Shown: one piece after another, positions 36,701 to 47,161 of the stretch
How positions within the stretch are numbered: the stretch's first letter is position 1
How the letters are laid out: the number at the start of each line of letters is the position of its first letter
From: Pyropia yezoensis
Taxonomy: Eukaryota; Rhodophyta; Bangiophyceae; Bangiales; Bangiaceae
Assembly: GCA_009829735.1 (NCBI GenBank)
Contig: CM020620.1
Location: 13,141,420-13,205,419, forward strand
Reading direction: 5' to 3'
DNA: 64,000 nt
The notes under the pieces: generated by a model
Databases searched by the model: none
Told to the model about the DNA's origin: nothing
What the model saw: only the letters and a program-made list of their open reading frames with translations
Position numbers and translations under genes: made by a program

Positions 36701-36994
36701 ATGGCGTCGTCTCCCGTCGGGGAGGAGGCTTTGATCTGGGCCGCTCTCGATGCGACTGACTCGGCGACTGCCGCCGGCGTGAAGCGGATGCTTGCGCGCC
36801 TCTCCGCCGCTCAGCTCCACGCCGCCTGGGTGGCCGAGTCGGAGGCCTTTATCAACGCCTCTGGAGACGCCCTCCGGGCGGTGCCACAGCCACCACCCCC
36901 CCCGGCGAGAGCTGCCACAGCGACCGCCGCAGGTAACGCGGCCACCGCCGCCATCTTGCATCACTGCCGCTCGTGGCGCAGTGGTAGTCCGTGA
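36701..36994 (+). CDS. Small hypothetical ORF, possibly first exon of a disrupted gene
   Basis: 97 codons from ATG in context CGACGATGGCG, ending just before the MITE cluster. The first ~60 residues (SPVGEEALIWAALDATDSAT...LSAAQLHAAWVAESEAF) look like real helical protein, not compositional noise. The rest is Pro/Ala-rich. A possible donor GCAG/GTAACG lies near 36932. No family recognised. It may be a gene truncated by the inverted MITE insertion immediately downstream, or the first exon of a gene whose continuation I cannot see. Confidence 0.35.
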   Translation: MASSPVGEEALIWAALDATDSATAAGVKRMLARLSAAQLHAAWVAESEAFINASGDALRAVPQPPPPPARAATATAAGNAATAAILHHCRSWRSGSP

Positions 36995-37040
36995 CTGGCG
37001 CATTCGTGTGACTTGCGGCGGACGGGGGTCCGAGTCCACT

Positions 37041-37246
37041 TGTACAGTCTTTCTCCGTTGTTGGGCACCCTTTGTGGCGACCGTAAGCCCAAGGATTGGA
37101 ACTTGATTACGCCCTCTGATTGGTCGGTGACAACGATCGAATGCTGACACATGCGTTGATCGCACCGTAGAGGTCGGTCGACCTGCATTGGTTACTAGAC
37201 ACCGTGCCCAAGAAAGGATGTCACAGCAATGGAGAAAGACTGTACA
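37041..37246 (+). mobile_element. MITE, family C, copy 1 (Tc1/mariner-like ends)
   Basis: 206 bp with 16-bp perfect inverted ends TGTACAGTCTTTCTCC and its complement. The CAGTC terminus preceded by TA recalls Tc1/mariner MITEs. No coding capacity. The copy at 37319-37522 is nearly identical in the opposite orientation. Confidence 0.75.
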
Positions 37247-37318
37247 GACTGTCACCCCCCATGACCCCCTTCCCGGGGGGGGGTCCCCCCGAGAGTGTGA
37301 CGAGATGTCATTTTCTTC

Positions 37319-37522
37319 TACAGTCTGTCTCCATTGCTGTGACATCCTTTCTTGGGCACGGTGTCTAGTAACCAATGCAGGTCGACCGACCTCTACGGTG
37401 CGATCAACGCATGTGTCAGCATTCGATCGTTGTCACCGACCAATCAGAGGGCGGAATCAAGTTCCAATCCTTGGGCTTACGGTCGCCACAAAGGGTGCCC
37501 AACAACGGAGAAAGACTGTACA
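37319..37522 (-). mobile_element. MITE, family C, copy 2, inverted relative to copy 1
   Basis: Reverse complement of copy 1 with only a few mismatches (for example ATTACG versus ATTCCG, and GGAGAAAG versus GGAGACAG at the inner end). The 72-bp spacer between copies contains C- and G-runs that could pair. Together the pair forms a near-perfect palindrome of about 480 bp. Confidence 0.75.
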
Positions 37523-37536
37523 GTGCGTATTCGGTT

Positions 37537-37584
37537 ATGTGCGGCTCGGTTATGTGACCCCTGTCACATAACCGAGCCGCACAT
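37537..37584. repeat. Perfect 22-bp inverted repeat with CCCT loop
   Basis: Arms 37537-37558 and 37563-37584 are exactly complementary (ATGTGCGGCTCGG...), separated by CCCT. It lies 14 bp beyond MITE copy 2. The motif CGGTTATGTG also occurs twice in tandem in the left arm region. Could be a terminator-like hairpin or the remnant of another inverted insertion. Confidence 0.8.
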
Positions 37585-38409
37585 CGCACGAGAGGCGTCC
37601 TCAGCTCGACCCAATGTTTCGCATCAAACATGGCCTCGTATTTCCCAGCATACAATATTGGACTGACACAGCAGGACAGCTAAATATTTGGCTGTTGTCC
37701 GACGCACATGGCACGACGCGCGGCGGCCACCCGCATCCCACCTGCCACGCACAGGTCGCGCTACCCACCCTCGTTCTTTCGTAACGCTTCCCTTTGCGCT
37801 TCGCCTCTAACCACCATCCCGATTCGGCTACCACGGTTTTCACTGCCGCCGTTCCACCTTTTCCTCATTATCAGCCTATCGCTTCGGCGGGGATCGCGGC
37901 CGAGCATGGCACTCGGCCGGGCGCGAGGCGGGGGGGAGCACCCATCGCGCGCGCCGACGGGGCCGTCGGCGGGACACCTGCAGCACGCGCCAGTACCCCG
38001 AGTTCTTGTCTCATCCGTAGCAGGCGTAGCAGCACGCTGCCCCAGCTCCCCCGCCCCGCACGTACTGTAGCGACTGCTTGCTTTGACTCCGTCGGAACAC
38101 TCGGTCGTCTGCTTGCCATCCGTCTGTATTGCCAACGTTCAAATACCCTTGATTTAAACTAATGTTTTGTACACACATGCGGTACGGTGCCGGTCGGGCG
38201 GAACATGGGCTGGAACATCGATGGGCTACTTCCTCGGACGACCCTGTCATATAATCGAGTACGCACTGTACGTCAACGGAGTGCGTGACCGCCACCGACC
38301 GCCGACCACCGGTCATGCCCGAAACACAACGCAAGCCACTTGAAAAAGGACACTGGCAACCCCCGCCGTGTGCCCACCCCCCCACGCCCCCCCCCCCCCC
38401 CACGGCGCC
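37585..38409. other. Intergenic region downstream of the LPMO-like gene
   Basis: Moderate GC, no supported gene; short frames on both strands lack family motifs. It contains the 3' flank of the LPMO-like gene, with a C-run at 38390-38402 just after its stop. Confidence 0.45.
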
Positions 38410-39383
38410 CTATTTGTTGACCGCCCACCGGTAGATGCGGCCCGGCTTGCGGCCGTCAAAGGAGGCGGGCTTGCGCCACGCCATCTTGCGGAAGCAGGGC
38501 TCCCGGCTGCACTGGCCAATCTTGCTCGACGACGACCAGCATCTGCCCCCCCGGCTGCTGCGCGAAAACGTCGGCTGGTGGGAGTTGGTCATCCGGCCGC
38601 CGCGGATGCGCACGCGGGCGCACGAGAAGTAGTCGCCCTGCTGCCAGCTGCCGCCCCACCACGAGTAGGCGAGGAAGTAGTCGCCGTCGGGGAAGACCGT
38701 CGGCATGCGCACCCACATCTGGTAGCGCTTGCCCCGCTGGTCCGTGCCGCACTCGTGGGAGGTCCGCGTGGGGCAGTTTACCATCCCCGCATCCCAGCAC
38801 GAGTAGAGGAAGGCGTTCTTGTCGTGGGCCCACCAGGCAAATCGCCGCTTGAGCGGCACCAGGCTAAGGCGCATCATGCCGCCTAGGGGGTTGACGGGAG
38901 AAGACCGTGGGGGCGGGGGCAGGGGAAAACGGGGGGCACCATGAAAGCGGCAAGCAAATGGCAGGGAGAAACGATGGCAAAAAATCGGCGCGACAGCGGT
39001 TTACCAGTCAGTACTGCGCCTCTCCCCACACGTGCAACCGACGGTGACACGCGCGTGCGGCAAAGAGAGCGGCGGGAGAGGGTGGCGCAGCCGGCAAGCA
39101 ACGTACCCGAATGGTTGTTGCGGTAGTAGACAAACTTGAACCACTGGCCGCGACGGTAGGTGGTGATCTTGTAGTTTTTCCGCACAGTGTCCCGCGGGCA
39201 CGGCCCCGGGCACCACTTGACGTTGCCATTGATGCCCCCCCGGCGGCACGCGTTTGACCAGGTGTACTCGAGCGGCACGAGCGACGACGAGTGGGCGTCC
39301 ACGGGGGTGTGCGCCCCCGAGACGGCGGCGACCACCAGCAGCAGCACCGCGGGGATGGCCCGACGGCGCCAAAGAGCCGCCAT
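38410..39383 (-). CDS. Secreted LPMO-like protein (lytic polysaccharide monooxygenase fold)
   Basis: Two exons, 39383-39107 and 38882-38410, with a 224-nt intron (donor GTACGT, acceptor CCCTAG) at phase 1; 249 aa. The N-terminus is a signal peptide (AIPAVLLLVVAAVSG). Cleavage after TPVDA would expose His31 as the mature N-terminal residue, the first ligand of a histidine brace. The second candidate His is in NNHSGGMMRLSLVP, formed exactly across the splice junction and similar to the NHxGGxxRxSLVP segment of LPMO families. YFLAYSWWGG could supply the axial aromatic. At least nine Cys suggest disulfides. LPMOs oxidatively cleave chitin, cellulose or other polysaccharides using copper. The CAZy family and substrate cannot be fixed by eye; it could also be a copper-binding LPMO relative. 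Confidence 0.75.
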
Positions 39384-40845
39384 GATGGCTAGCCTCCCGG
39401 ACGAGGCGGGGAAGAAAGTATGGGGGGGGGGCGCGGGGGGCTGGTGGGGTGGCGGGGGGGTGGGGGGGGGGGACCCGGCCCACCAATTAGTAGGTGGCAG
39501 TGGGGTGGCCGCGCTGTCCGGGGGGGAGGGGGCAGCGCCAGCGGGTGGCCAGCGCGACACGGTCCGCTGGAGACCGGGGGGTCGACGGCGGTGCCTTCCA
39601 GCAGCAGCCGCCGGCGGCTCTGCTCCGCGCATCGGCTACGGCGGTGTGCTGATATGCCCCCAGCGGGATAGAGAGGCGCGGCGACGGCCACGCGGCGACC
39701 GGCCGGGGTGGGCGCCGCCACGCGCGCTGCTGTCGCCCCGAGTGAAAGAGCTGAAAGGGGGGGCAGGCAGGCGCGCGGTTGGGCGGGAGGGGGGGGGGGG
39801 GGGGGGGTGCGGTGGAGTGGGGTGGAGTGGCAGTGCGGTGGGGGGAGCTGCAGTGGGCACGCGGCGACGCCGCGACGGCAGTCCCTGCGGGAATGGTCCC
39901 CGTGGGGTGACACCCCTCACCCCGCGCGCAACGTCTGTCCAGGGACTAGGGACGGCAAGCAGTCACGGTATGGCCGTACCGGGCAAAAGGCAGGCGGACG
40001 GCGGGCATGGTGTGTGGGCGGGTGTTGTCAGCCTCCGAGCCGTGGGCGGCAGCGCGACCACCCCGCCAGCCGCACGGACGCACCGTCGCGGCGGCCGCCG
40101 CCGCCGCCGCCCCTCCCTCCCCCCCTCCCTCCCTCCCCTCCCCGAGGGGGCCCCCTCCCCCTCCCCTTGTGCACGGCGGGCGGCGACCGCGTGGCTCCCG
40201 TGGCGCGGTGCCGCGCGTCTGCTGGGGGGGGAACAACAGAGACGGCCGGCAGGCCGTTGGGTTATGGGCTGTCATCCGCGCGGGACGGCGCCCGTCGGCG
40301 GCCAGGGACAGACGGCAGCGGGGCGGCGGGGGCAGCACGCACGGTACATACACCCGCGTGTCATGGTCAGTCTGGGCGGAGGGGCGGCACTCCTCCCCCC
40401 CCCCTGCCCCTTCGTCCGCCCATTGTGGCCGCTGCACTGCTTGCCGCCCGCGCGGGAACTCTACGCTCGGCGCTCAACAGCGCGTGCAGCCGCAGATGGA
40501 CCTTGCGCGCGCCCGCCTGCCCCCTCACCCCCTCCCTCCCCCCCCCCCCCCCCCCCCCCCCTGAACGGCAGCTACCCGAGCCGTCGCCGTCATTGGTGCG
40601 TGGACTCGACGGCTCGACGACATCTGTGGGAGGAGGACTTGGGGGGGGGGGGGGGCTTGGTGAGGGATCATCCCCACCAAAACCCCCCCCCCCATCCAGT
40701 CCCCCCCGCCATGATGGCGGTGGCACCATCATGACGATGGCGCCACGGCCGTCTCTCCTCTCCCCCTCCTGCTCGGGGGCCTCTGGGCGCTGCACGCTGT
40801 GGAACAGGGGGGTGAACCGGCAGGAGTCTGCGGCGGTGGGAGTTG

Positions 40846-40876
<31 letters not shown>

Positions 40877-42153
40877 CAGCGGTGGCAGCTTGCGGTTTGC
40901 GGTGGCGGTTTTGCAGAGACCGTCTGACGCTGCCGCCCTGATAGTGTGGCGGTACCTACGGGCGAGCGCGGCGGGGGGTATCAACGCAAGTGGGGATGCC
41001 AGAGGGAAGAGGAGAGGGCGGCGGGAGGGGAGCACTGGCGCTGGCCAGAACCGTTCCGCCTCGTGACAGGGGGTGGTCCCCTCCCGCCGTGATGGCAGCC
41101 GCGGGCGTTATGGACAGCCAAGGACAAGGGGCGGGGGGGTGTCCGGGGCCCGCAGCCCCCGCACGTGGCCGTGTCAAGCCCCGCAGGGCTGACCAGGACG
41201 CACACCCAGTTCAGGGCGTATTGGCTCATTACAAAGCCACGTGTGACAGAATTTGAATGTCTTGTAAAACATGCGTGGTCTGTGTGGCCTGTGCGCGCCG
41301 TCGGCGTGAGGGTAACCACGGGGGCTGCTCCACGAAGTCCGGGCATGCGGGCACCCTGAGCGCATCCGTTGCCGGTGCAGTCGAACCAGCTCCCAGGAAC
41401 GTCTTCCACCCGAGACAGAAGTAGGCCTCTGTGCTACACCGAACGTAAGAGGTAGCCAGCTGGCGTCAATACGGCTGAAAAGCGATATCAACCGGACCTG
41501 TACTGTCCTTGGAGCGCAAGCACGGTCGTGTGCGTCGCGTTTCTTGGACAGGTGAATGTATGAGCGGATGCGCGATGACTTGCTGATTCTTCCTGTCCCA
41601 TTGGAACCCCTGGAACCGTTGCTCACTTTTTCGCTACGAGGCCCTATTCCTCTCTCCTGCCTATGCACCTTGCCTGGGTTCGCTCTGAGGTCTCGCAGTT
41701 GGTGAAGAATTTCCAGCCGCACTCATTGTGCATGTATGCTCCCTGCGCAATCACTGAGAAGGGCGAGGGAGTCACCTGGTGTGTGCGCCGCGCGTGAATC
41801 CCTCCCGAGGTGTGGATCCATAGCGAGTCGACTCCTGCAAAACGGCCAAGTCAATCGGTCGCGGCAGTGAAAGGTCTGGAGCCGTTTGAATCATTCATCC
41901 CGGAAACTCTCTAAAGTGGGGCACCAGCAACGTCAAGTGTCCATGAATTGAAGCAGGGCGCCCCCACTCGAGCAATCTGGCGGGGTGCATCAAGCCACGT
42001 TTCCGACTTCGGAGCTTCTTCAGTGTTCCTGCTGGTATTCTGTGCTGTCACCAATCAGTGGGCTCAGACCCCTCAGATGTTCACCGGCCGCCAATGGAGC
42101 CCTGGCAATCCTTCGAGAACCTCTATGACCGCTCAGAGGGGGTCTTATACTGT
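39384..42153. other. Gene-poor region, GC-rich then mixed
   Basis: 39384-41100 is very GC-rich with G-runs (39788-39806) and C-runs (40541-40561), and long overlapping Arg/Pro frames on both strands without domains. 41200-42150 has ordinary composition and no recognisable gene. The first ~300 bp should contain the LPMO-like promoter. Confidence 0.4.
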
Positions 42154-42270
42154 AGTGCGTCCCGTAAAAAGTGGACGTGCACGTGTCGTGATCATGTCAA
42201 AAATCGGCCACTGGACCAATCAAACCCGCACTGCACAACCTGTGCACGTCCACTTTTTGCGGGATGCACA
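42154..42270. mobile_element. MITE subfamily A, copy 1
   Basis: 117 bp with ~27-bp inverted ends beginning AGTGCGTCCCGTAAAAAGTG and ending with its near complement. The core contains ACCAATCAAACCCGCACTGCAC, shared in reverse by copy 2 at 48714. Too short to code. Confidence 0.8.
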
Positions 42271-42815
42271 ATAACTGGGCGTGGACGGGCCGCCTGCCGC
42301 AGCGCCGCCGCGGGATTGGTCGAGGGAAAGGGGGCGTAGTCACGGATCACTGCATTTCCGTATACCTAGCCAGCGGGCTATGAGTTTTGCGCGCGCCTGC
42401 AACGGCGCGTGTGCCACAGCGGCAGCGGAGGGTGGACAGGACGATGGCGGCGGGGCGTGCCGGACCTGGTTTGTGCGGGTCGGCGACCGGCGCCCGATGC
42501 GGGGTGGGTGGACGCACCGTCGAGGTACTGTATGTATAGGAGGGGGGGGGGGTGGGGGAGGCCCCTCCGCCCCGCACCCACCCACCTCCCCCCCATCTCG
42601 GCCGCTGCGGGGGAGCGTCGCGCAACCAGAGGGGAGTACCACAGGCCCCTTGAGAAGCACAAGAGGGCAAGGAGGAAGAGGGGGGGGGCGTCACCCACAG
42701 GGGAAGGAAAAACAAGCCAATGCCCCCAACGTTTTCTTTGTCAACGCGCACACTACAGTACATACAGGCCACGGGGGCGCCTAGAGCCGCCCCCGCGGCG
42801 GTCATAGCCAGCTGC
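42271..42815. other. 3' flank of the Myb gene
   Basis: No supported gene. Overlapping frames at 42340-42810 on both strands look compositional. A G-rich patch lies at 42540-42560. Confidence 0.4.
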
Positions 42816-45801
42816 TCACGACGTTGCGGACGGGGGGCCGGCCGAGCCACTGACGCCGCCGCCACCGCCCCCACCAGAGGAGGCGACGCTGAGGCCCGAG
42901 GAAACGGAATGCACCCGCCGAAGGCGCGCCTTGGTCAGGTTCCGCCACTTGTCCTGAGGGCGCCAACACGGGAGAGGGACCACCGGCGCCAGAGAGGGGA
43001 CGAGGGGGAGGGGACGGACGGCGGCAGAAACTCAAGTCAGTGTCAAGGAGCACGCACACAGGCGCCGGCCACTCTACCGTACGCGTAAGGCCGCAGCCTG
43101 TGCAAAAACCAGCGGCAGCCCAAACGGGCAACTCTGCGCAGCCCCCCACCCTCAGTCGCAAGGTCATGCACGCGACAGGGGCGGACCATGACGAGGCCAA
43201 TCTCGGGACCTCTCGGCACCCATTCCCCCTCACTGCACGTAAGACGCCCCCCGCCTGCCCGCTCGCCCCTCGCCCCTCCCCCACGCACCTTGAGGCACAC
43301 GGGCGTGCGCTTTGGGTGAAAGTCTGGGTACGCGCCGAGGATCTTTTTCCAGCTCCCAGCCCCGTACTCGAGCACCCCCGCCGACAGCGCCGCCTCCTCG
43401 GCACGGGAGAAGCGGGTGTAGCCCTCGCGGCGGGACGGGCGGGTGGCGGGGGAGGGGCTGCCACCCACTGGAGCAGCAGCGGCGGTGGGGGAGGGCAGCC
43501 CGGGGGACAGCCCCGCGCCAGGCACCAGCACCGACGGCTGTAGGCGTGGGGGGCCCGCCGCAAATGTGTAATTACCTGCCGAGTTGCATACCACATGGGC
43601 GAAAGCGGGGGAAGGCGGGGAAAAGCGCGAAGATGGGGGAGTAGGAGATGAAGGGAGGACAACGCCAACACGGCAGCAGAGGCAGAACAATCAAGCACGG
43701 GCAGGGTGCGGTGGGGATGCGGGGAGTGTCCATGAAGCGTGTGAGTTCGCGTCCGAGCCAAGGAGACGGGGCAAACGCCCCTCCAACACAAGGTTGCTCC
43801 AACACAAGGTTAACAGCGGTCCCCACCAACCGGGCACCCGAAGCAGCACCATGACCCAAACCCAGCCATAGCATCCATCACACGACCGCCCTAGAGGACT
43901 AGGGCGCCTCCCAATAAGCCCCACTCGGCCCATATCTACGTACCAGGCAGCGACGATGGCTGGCACGGCCACCCAGCGTCGGCGGCGAGCCCGCCCGACG
44001 GCGGAAGCAGGGACGTTGGGGTGACAATGGACGACAGCCCGCCAGTGCCCACCCCCCCCAGCATGCCACACCCCGACTCGAACGACGGCGTCGCGTACAT
44101 GGGCGATGGGAAGCCGTAGGCGGGCGACGGCGACGCGTACACCGGGGCGCCCCCATACCCGCCGCCGCCAAAGCCGCCACCACCGACGCCCCCCGCATGG
44201 TGGTACACACCCCCCGCGTACGCAACGCCCCACGCGCCGCCGCCGCCGCCGCCGCTGCCACCCCCATACGCGTCAGCCATGCCAGAGACGTCGGTCGCGG
44301 CGGCGGCGGCGGTGGCGCCGCTGCCGCCACCGTCGGGCAGCCACACCCCCACCGCCGAGGAGCGCTGCGGGGTGCCGCCGCCGCCGCCGCCACCCGGCCT
44401 GCACGCCAGCAGCGAGCGGGCGCCACTGCCCAAGCCCAGCGACGGCTCGCTACCACCGTCACCGCCGCCGCCGATGCCACCCCCGCTGCCCCCGCACCCG
44501 CCACCGCCCGACATCCAGCTCGCGTCGGCACTCGCAGGGGAGTGGCCACCGCCACTGCCCGCGGCGCTGCGGGCGCCCTCCCCCTCCTCATCCCCCATCA
44601 TGCACTCGCCGTCGCCCACACAGTCGCCGGTGGCCACGCCCGGCACGGCAATCGGGGCCGAACAGGGGCGGCCGCCATAACCGCCGCCGCCGCCGCCAAG
44701 ACCACCACCAACGCTCTCACCACTACCAAACCGCGGCGCGCCGCCGCTCCCCCCCCCAAAGGAAATGGAAGGTGGCGGGTACGGGCTGAGGTGGGCAGAG
44801 GATGGGTGCGGTGCGACGGCGGGGGCGTGGCCAGTAGGCCACCCCCCCCCGCCCCCCCCCGTGTGCGCGGCCGCCGCCACTGACGCGTAGGCCGCGGCGG
44901 CGGTGGCCTCTGCGTGCGCCGCCGCGGCGGCGCCGACATCCGAGTAGACGCTAACGCCCCCGAGGCTGACCCCCACCGGCGGCGGCGCGCGCCGACGGGG
45001 GGCGCCGCCGCCCCCTGCGGCAGTAGCGGTGGGGAGGGCGTACCAAAACGTCGCGGGGGGGGTGGAGCATGCGCCGCCGCCGCCGCCACTACCGCCATTC
45101 GGGACGGGGGGGGGAAAGGCCAGCCCGCCACTGGCTGGACCGCCACCGCCCCAACCGCCCCGCACCACCGGATGAGGTGCGTGTGGAGCCGGGGGCGCAG
45201 AGGGTGGGGGCGCCCCCACGCGCGGCGCCGCCGCGGCCGCCGCGGCGCTGACGGGTAGCCCGCCGTGGTGAGCGTCTGGCAGGCGGGGGTGGTGCGCCGG
45301 CCCGCCGCGCGTCGCCGACAGCGGCGACAGCGCCGGCAGGCGCGGCAGCGCCGGGGGTGGCGGAGAAGGTGGTGGCCACCCCCCATCGTGGGTCAACGTT
45401 GGCACGCTCGTCGGGTGGGCGGCCGCCCCCCCAACGCGCTCCCCCCCCGACGCGCCGGCCACCGCCCGCGGCGGCGGCGGCGGTGGCGGCGGCGGCGGCG
45501 GCATCTGCCGAGACCGGTCGGCGCCTGCATGGCAGCCGCCGCTGTCGCCGCTGTCGCCGTCAACGACGGCGCCGCCGCCAAGGATACCCGTCGGCGTTGC
45601 CGCGTCGGGCGCCACCCCGCAGCCGCCGCCCTGTCCCGCCTCGTCCCGCGACGCCAGCACCGCCGCCGCCGCGCACAGGATGTCGAGGCTGGCGCTGGCG
45701 CTCCCGCGGCTACCGCCACTACCACCACCGCCACCGACGCTGCCACCGCCGCCGCCGCTGCCGCGGAAGCGGCGGCGGGAGCTCGCCGGCAGCCGCGCCA
45801 T
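42816..45801 (-). CDS. Telobox-type single-Myb protein (TRF/TRFL-like)
   Basis: Three exons: 45801-43944, 43575-43289 and 42953-42816. Introns have donor GTACGT with acceptor GGCAG, and donor GTGCGT with acceptor CCTCAG. Phases join, giving 760 aa. The ~620-residue N-terminal part is Gly/Ala/Pro-rich with few islands (LDILCAAAAVLASRDEA). The Myb domain sits near the C-terminus: FSRAEEAALSAGVLEYGAGSWKKIL, then after RTPVCLK the last intron, then DKWRNLTKARLRR. The LKDKWRNL block is the telobox signature of telomere-repeat-binding Myb proteins (TRF, TRFL, TRB). Probable role: sequence-specific binding to telomeric or telobox promoter DNA. No TRF-homology dimerisation domain is recognisable. The ~60-codon GC-rich tail ends PSATS. 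Confidence 0.8.
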
Positions 45802-47160
45802 GCTTCTCCCTGCCCCTCCCAACCTCTCCCACCACTACCTGCCACAGTACGCACCCTCGCTCTCGTACAAGTTGAGACAGAAAAAACCAACGGTCCCAAG
45901 ACCCAACCAAAGAATAGGGGAGACAACGACTAGCACGCAACGGCCCCCGACAGAGGCCGTCGGGTGGTGCGCGGTCGGGCCCGGGGGGTGCAACAGATAG
46001 AGAAAAGGAGGGGAGAGAGAGCGAGGGGGGGAGACGGAGGGGGGAAGGAGGGAGGCAGACGGGGGGAGTAAAGGTACACACCTACCAGGAGAGCACGGCA
46101 AAGATTATATGAGAGTGGTTGGTAGACCGGGGGCGGGGCTCGGCTGGTTCGGGCTGGGGGGTGGCAACAAATGGTGCGGTGTCCTCAGGTGGCGAGGGGG
46201 GGGTGGAGGGGACCGTCGCCGGCGGCGACGCCAGGCGCCTGCGCCCAAAAGGCGCCTGAGACGGTGACGCGCCACCGCCGCGCGGGTGGCCGCAGGCGCC
46301 GCGCCGCGCCGCGCCTCGCCGCGCCGGCGCCACGAGTGGGCGCGCGGGGGGGGGAGGAACCAGGGCAGCGGCCAGTGGCACGCCCCGGGGGGCGTGGCGA
46401 GGGGGGGGGGAGGGGGTGGGGGGGGCCTGCCGGGGGCGCCGTCGGTGGCCTCGGCAGCACCACCGCCAGCGTCTCGGCGGCGCGCGACCCCCCCTCCCCG
46501 CCGTCCTCCCTCGGACGGGGCCGCCGGTCAGCCACCAGCGCCCCACACGGGCGGGGTGGCGGTGTCGCCTCCCACCGGGAGCCCTCAGGGTTTCGCCGCC
46601 CTTGCCACCCCCCGCCGCCAGTCGCGCGGCGGGTGCATCCGCCGCCCCCCGCCCCGTCACGTGCCGACGGGGCGCACACTCCCTCGCCTCCAGTATGTAC
46701 GGTATTTCCAGAGAGAGGAGGAGGGGTTGTCGCTGGATGGAAGGAGAGATGATGACTTCTTGGAGAGAGCTGCTGGCCGCACACCGCCCCGCCCCCCCCC
46801 CCCCCCCCCCCCCACCCCCCCCCCCTCGCCGCCCACACCTCTCCACACCACGTCATCCGTGGCCCGGGACAGGGACCCCTTGCCCCCGCCCCCCCCCCCC
46901 CCCACCGGCGCAGGGGGTGGAACGGCGGCGGCGGCGGCGGCGGCGGGGTGGGCGGCGGCAAGCAGCGGGCGGGGGTCGGGCGCGTTGCGCAAGCGCCGTC
47001 GGCGGGCCACGGCGGGGTGCGGGTGGGGCGGTGGCGGCGGTTAAGGGCTCTCGCCATTGAGGGGGGGGGGGGGGGGGGTGTCGGCTGTGGCTGGGCGCGG
47101 AGGCGCACGCTGGCGAGCGCGAGAGCATCGGCTCGGGAGGTGGGGCCACAGCCAGAGTTG
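45802..47160. other. Upstream region of the Myb gene, homopolymer-rich
   Basis: Contains a G-rich/GA-rich stretch at 45990-46070, C-runs at 46796-46830 and 46888-46902, and a G-run at 47059-47078. Overlapping Arg/Pro frames on both strands are compositional. The Myb promoter is expected here. Confidence 0.4.
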
Positions 47161-47161
47161 G

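Noticed and set aside
36967-37035. tRNA-like sequence with an A-box (TGGCGCAGTGGTAG) and B-box (GGTCCGAGTCC)
   Set aside because: The spacing is ~9 nt too long and neither D-stem nor anticodon stem pairs well. At most a tRNA-derived SINE remnant.
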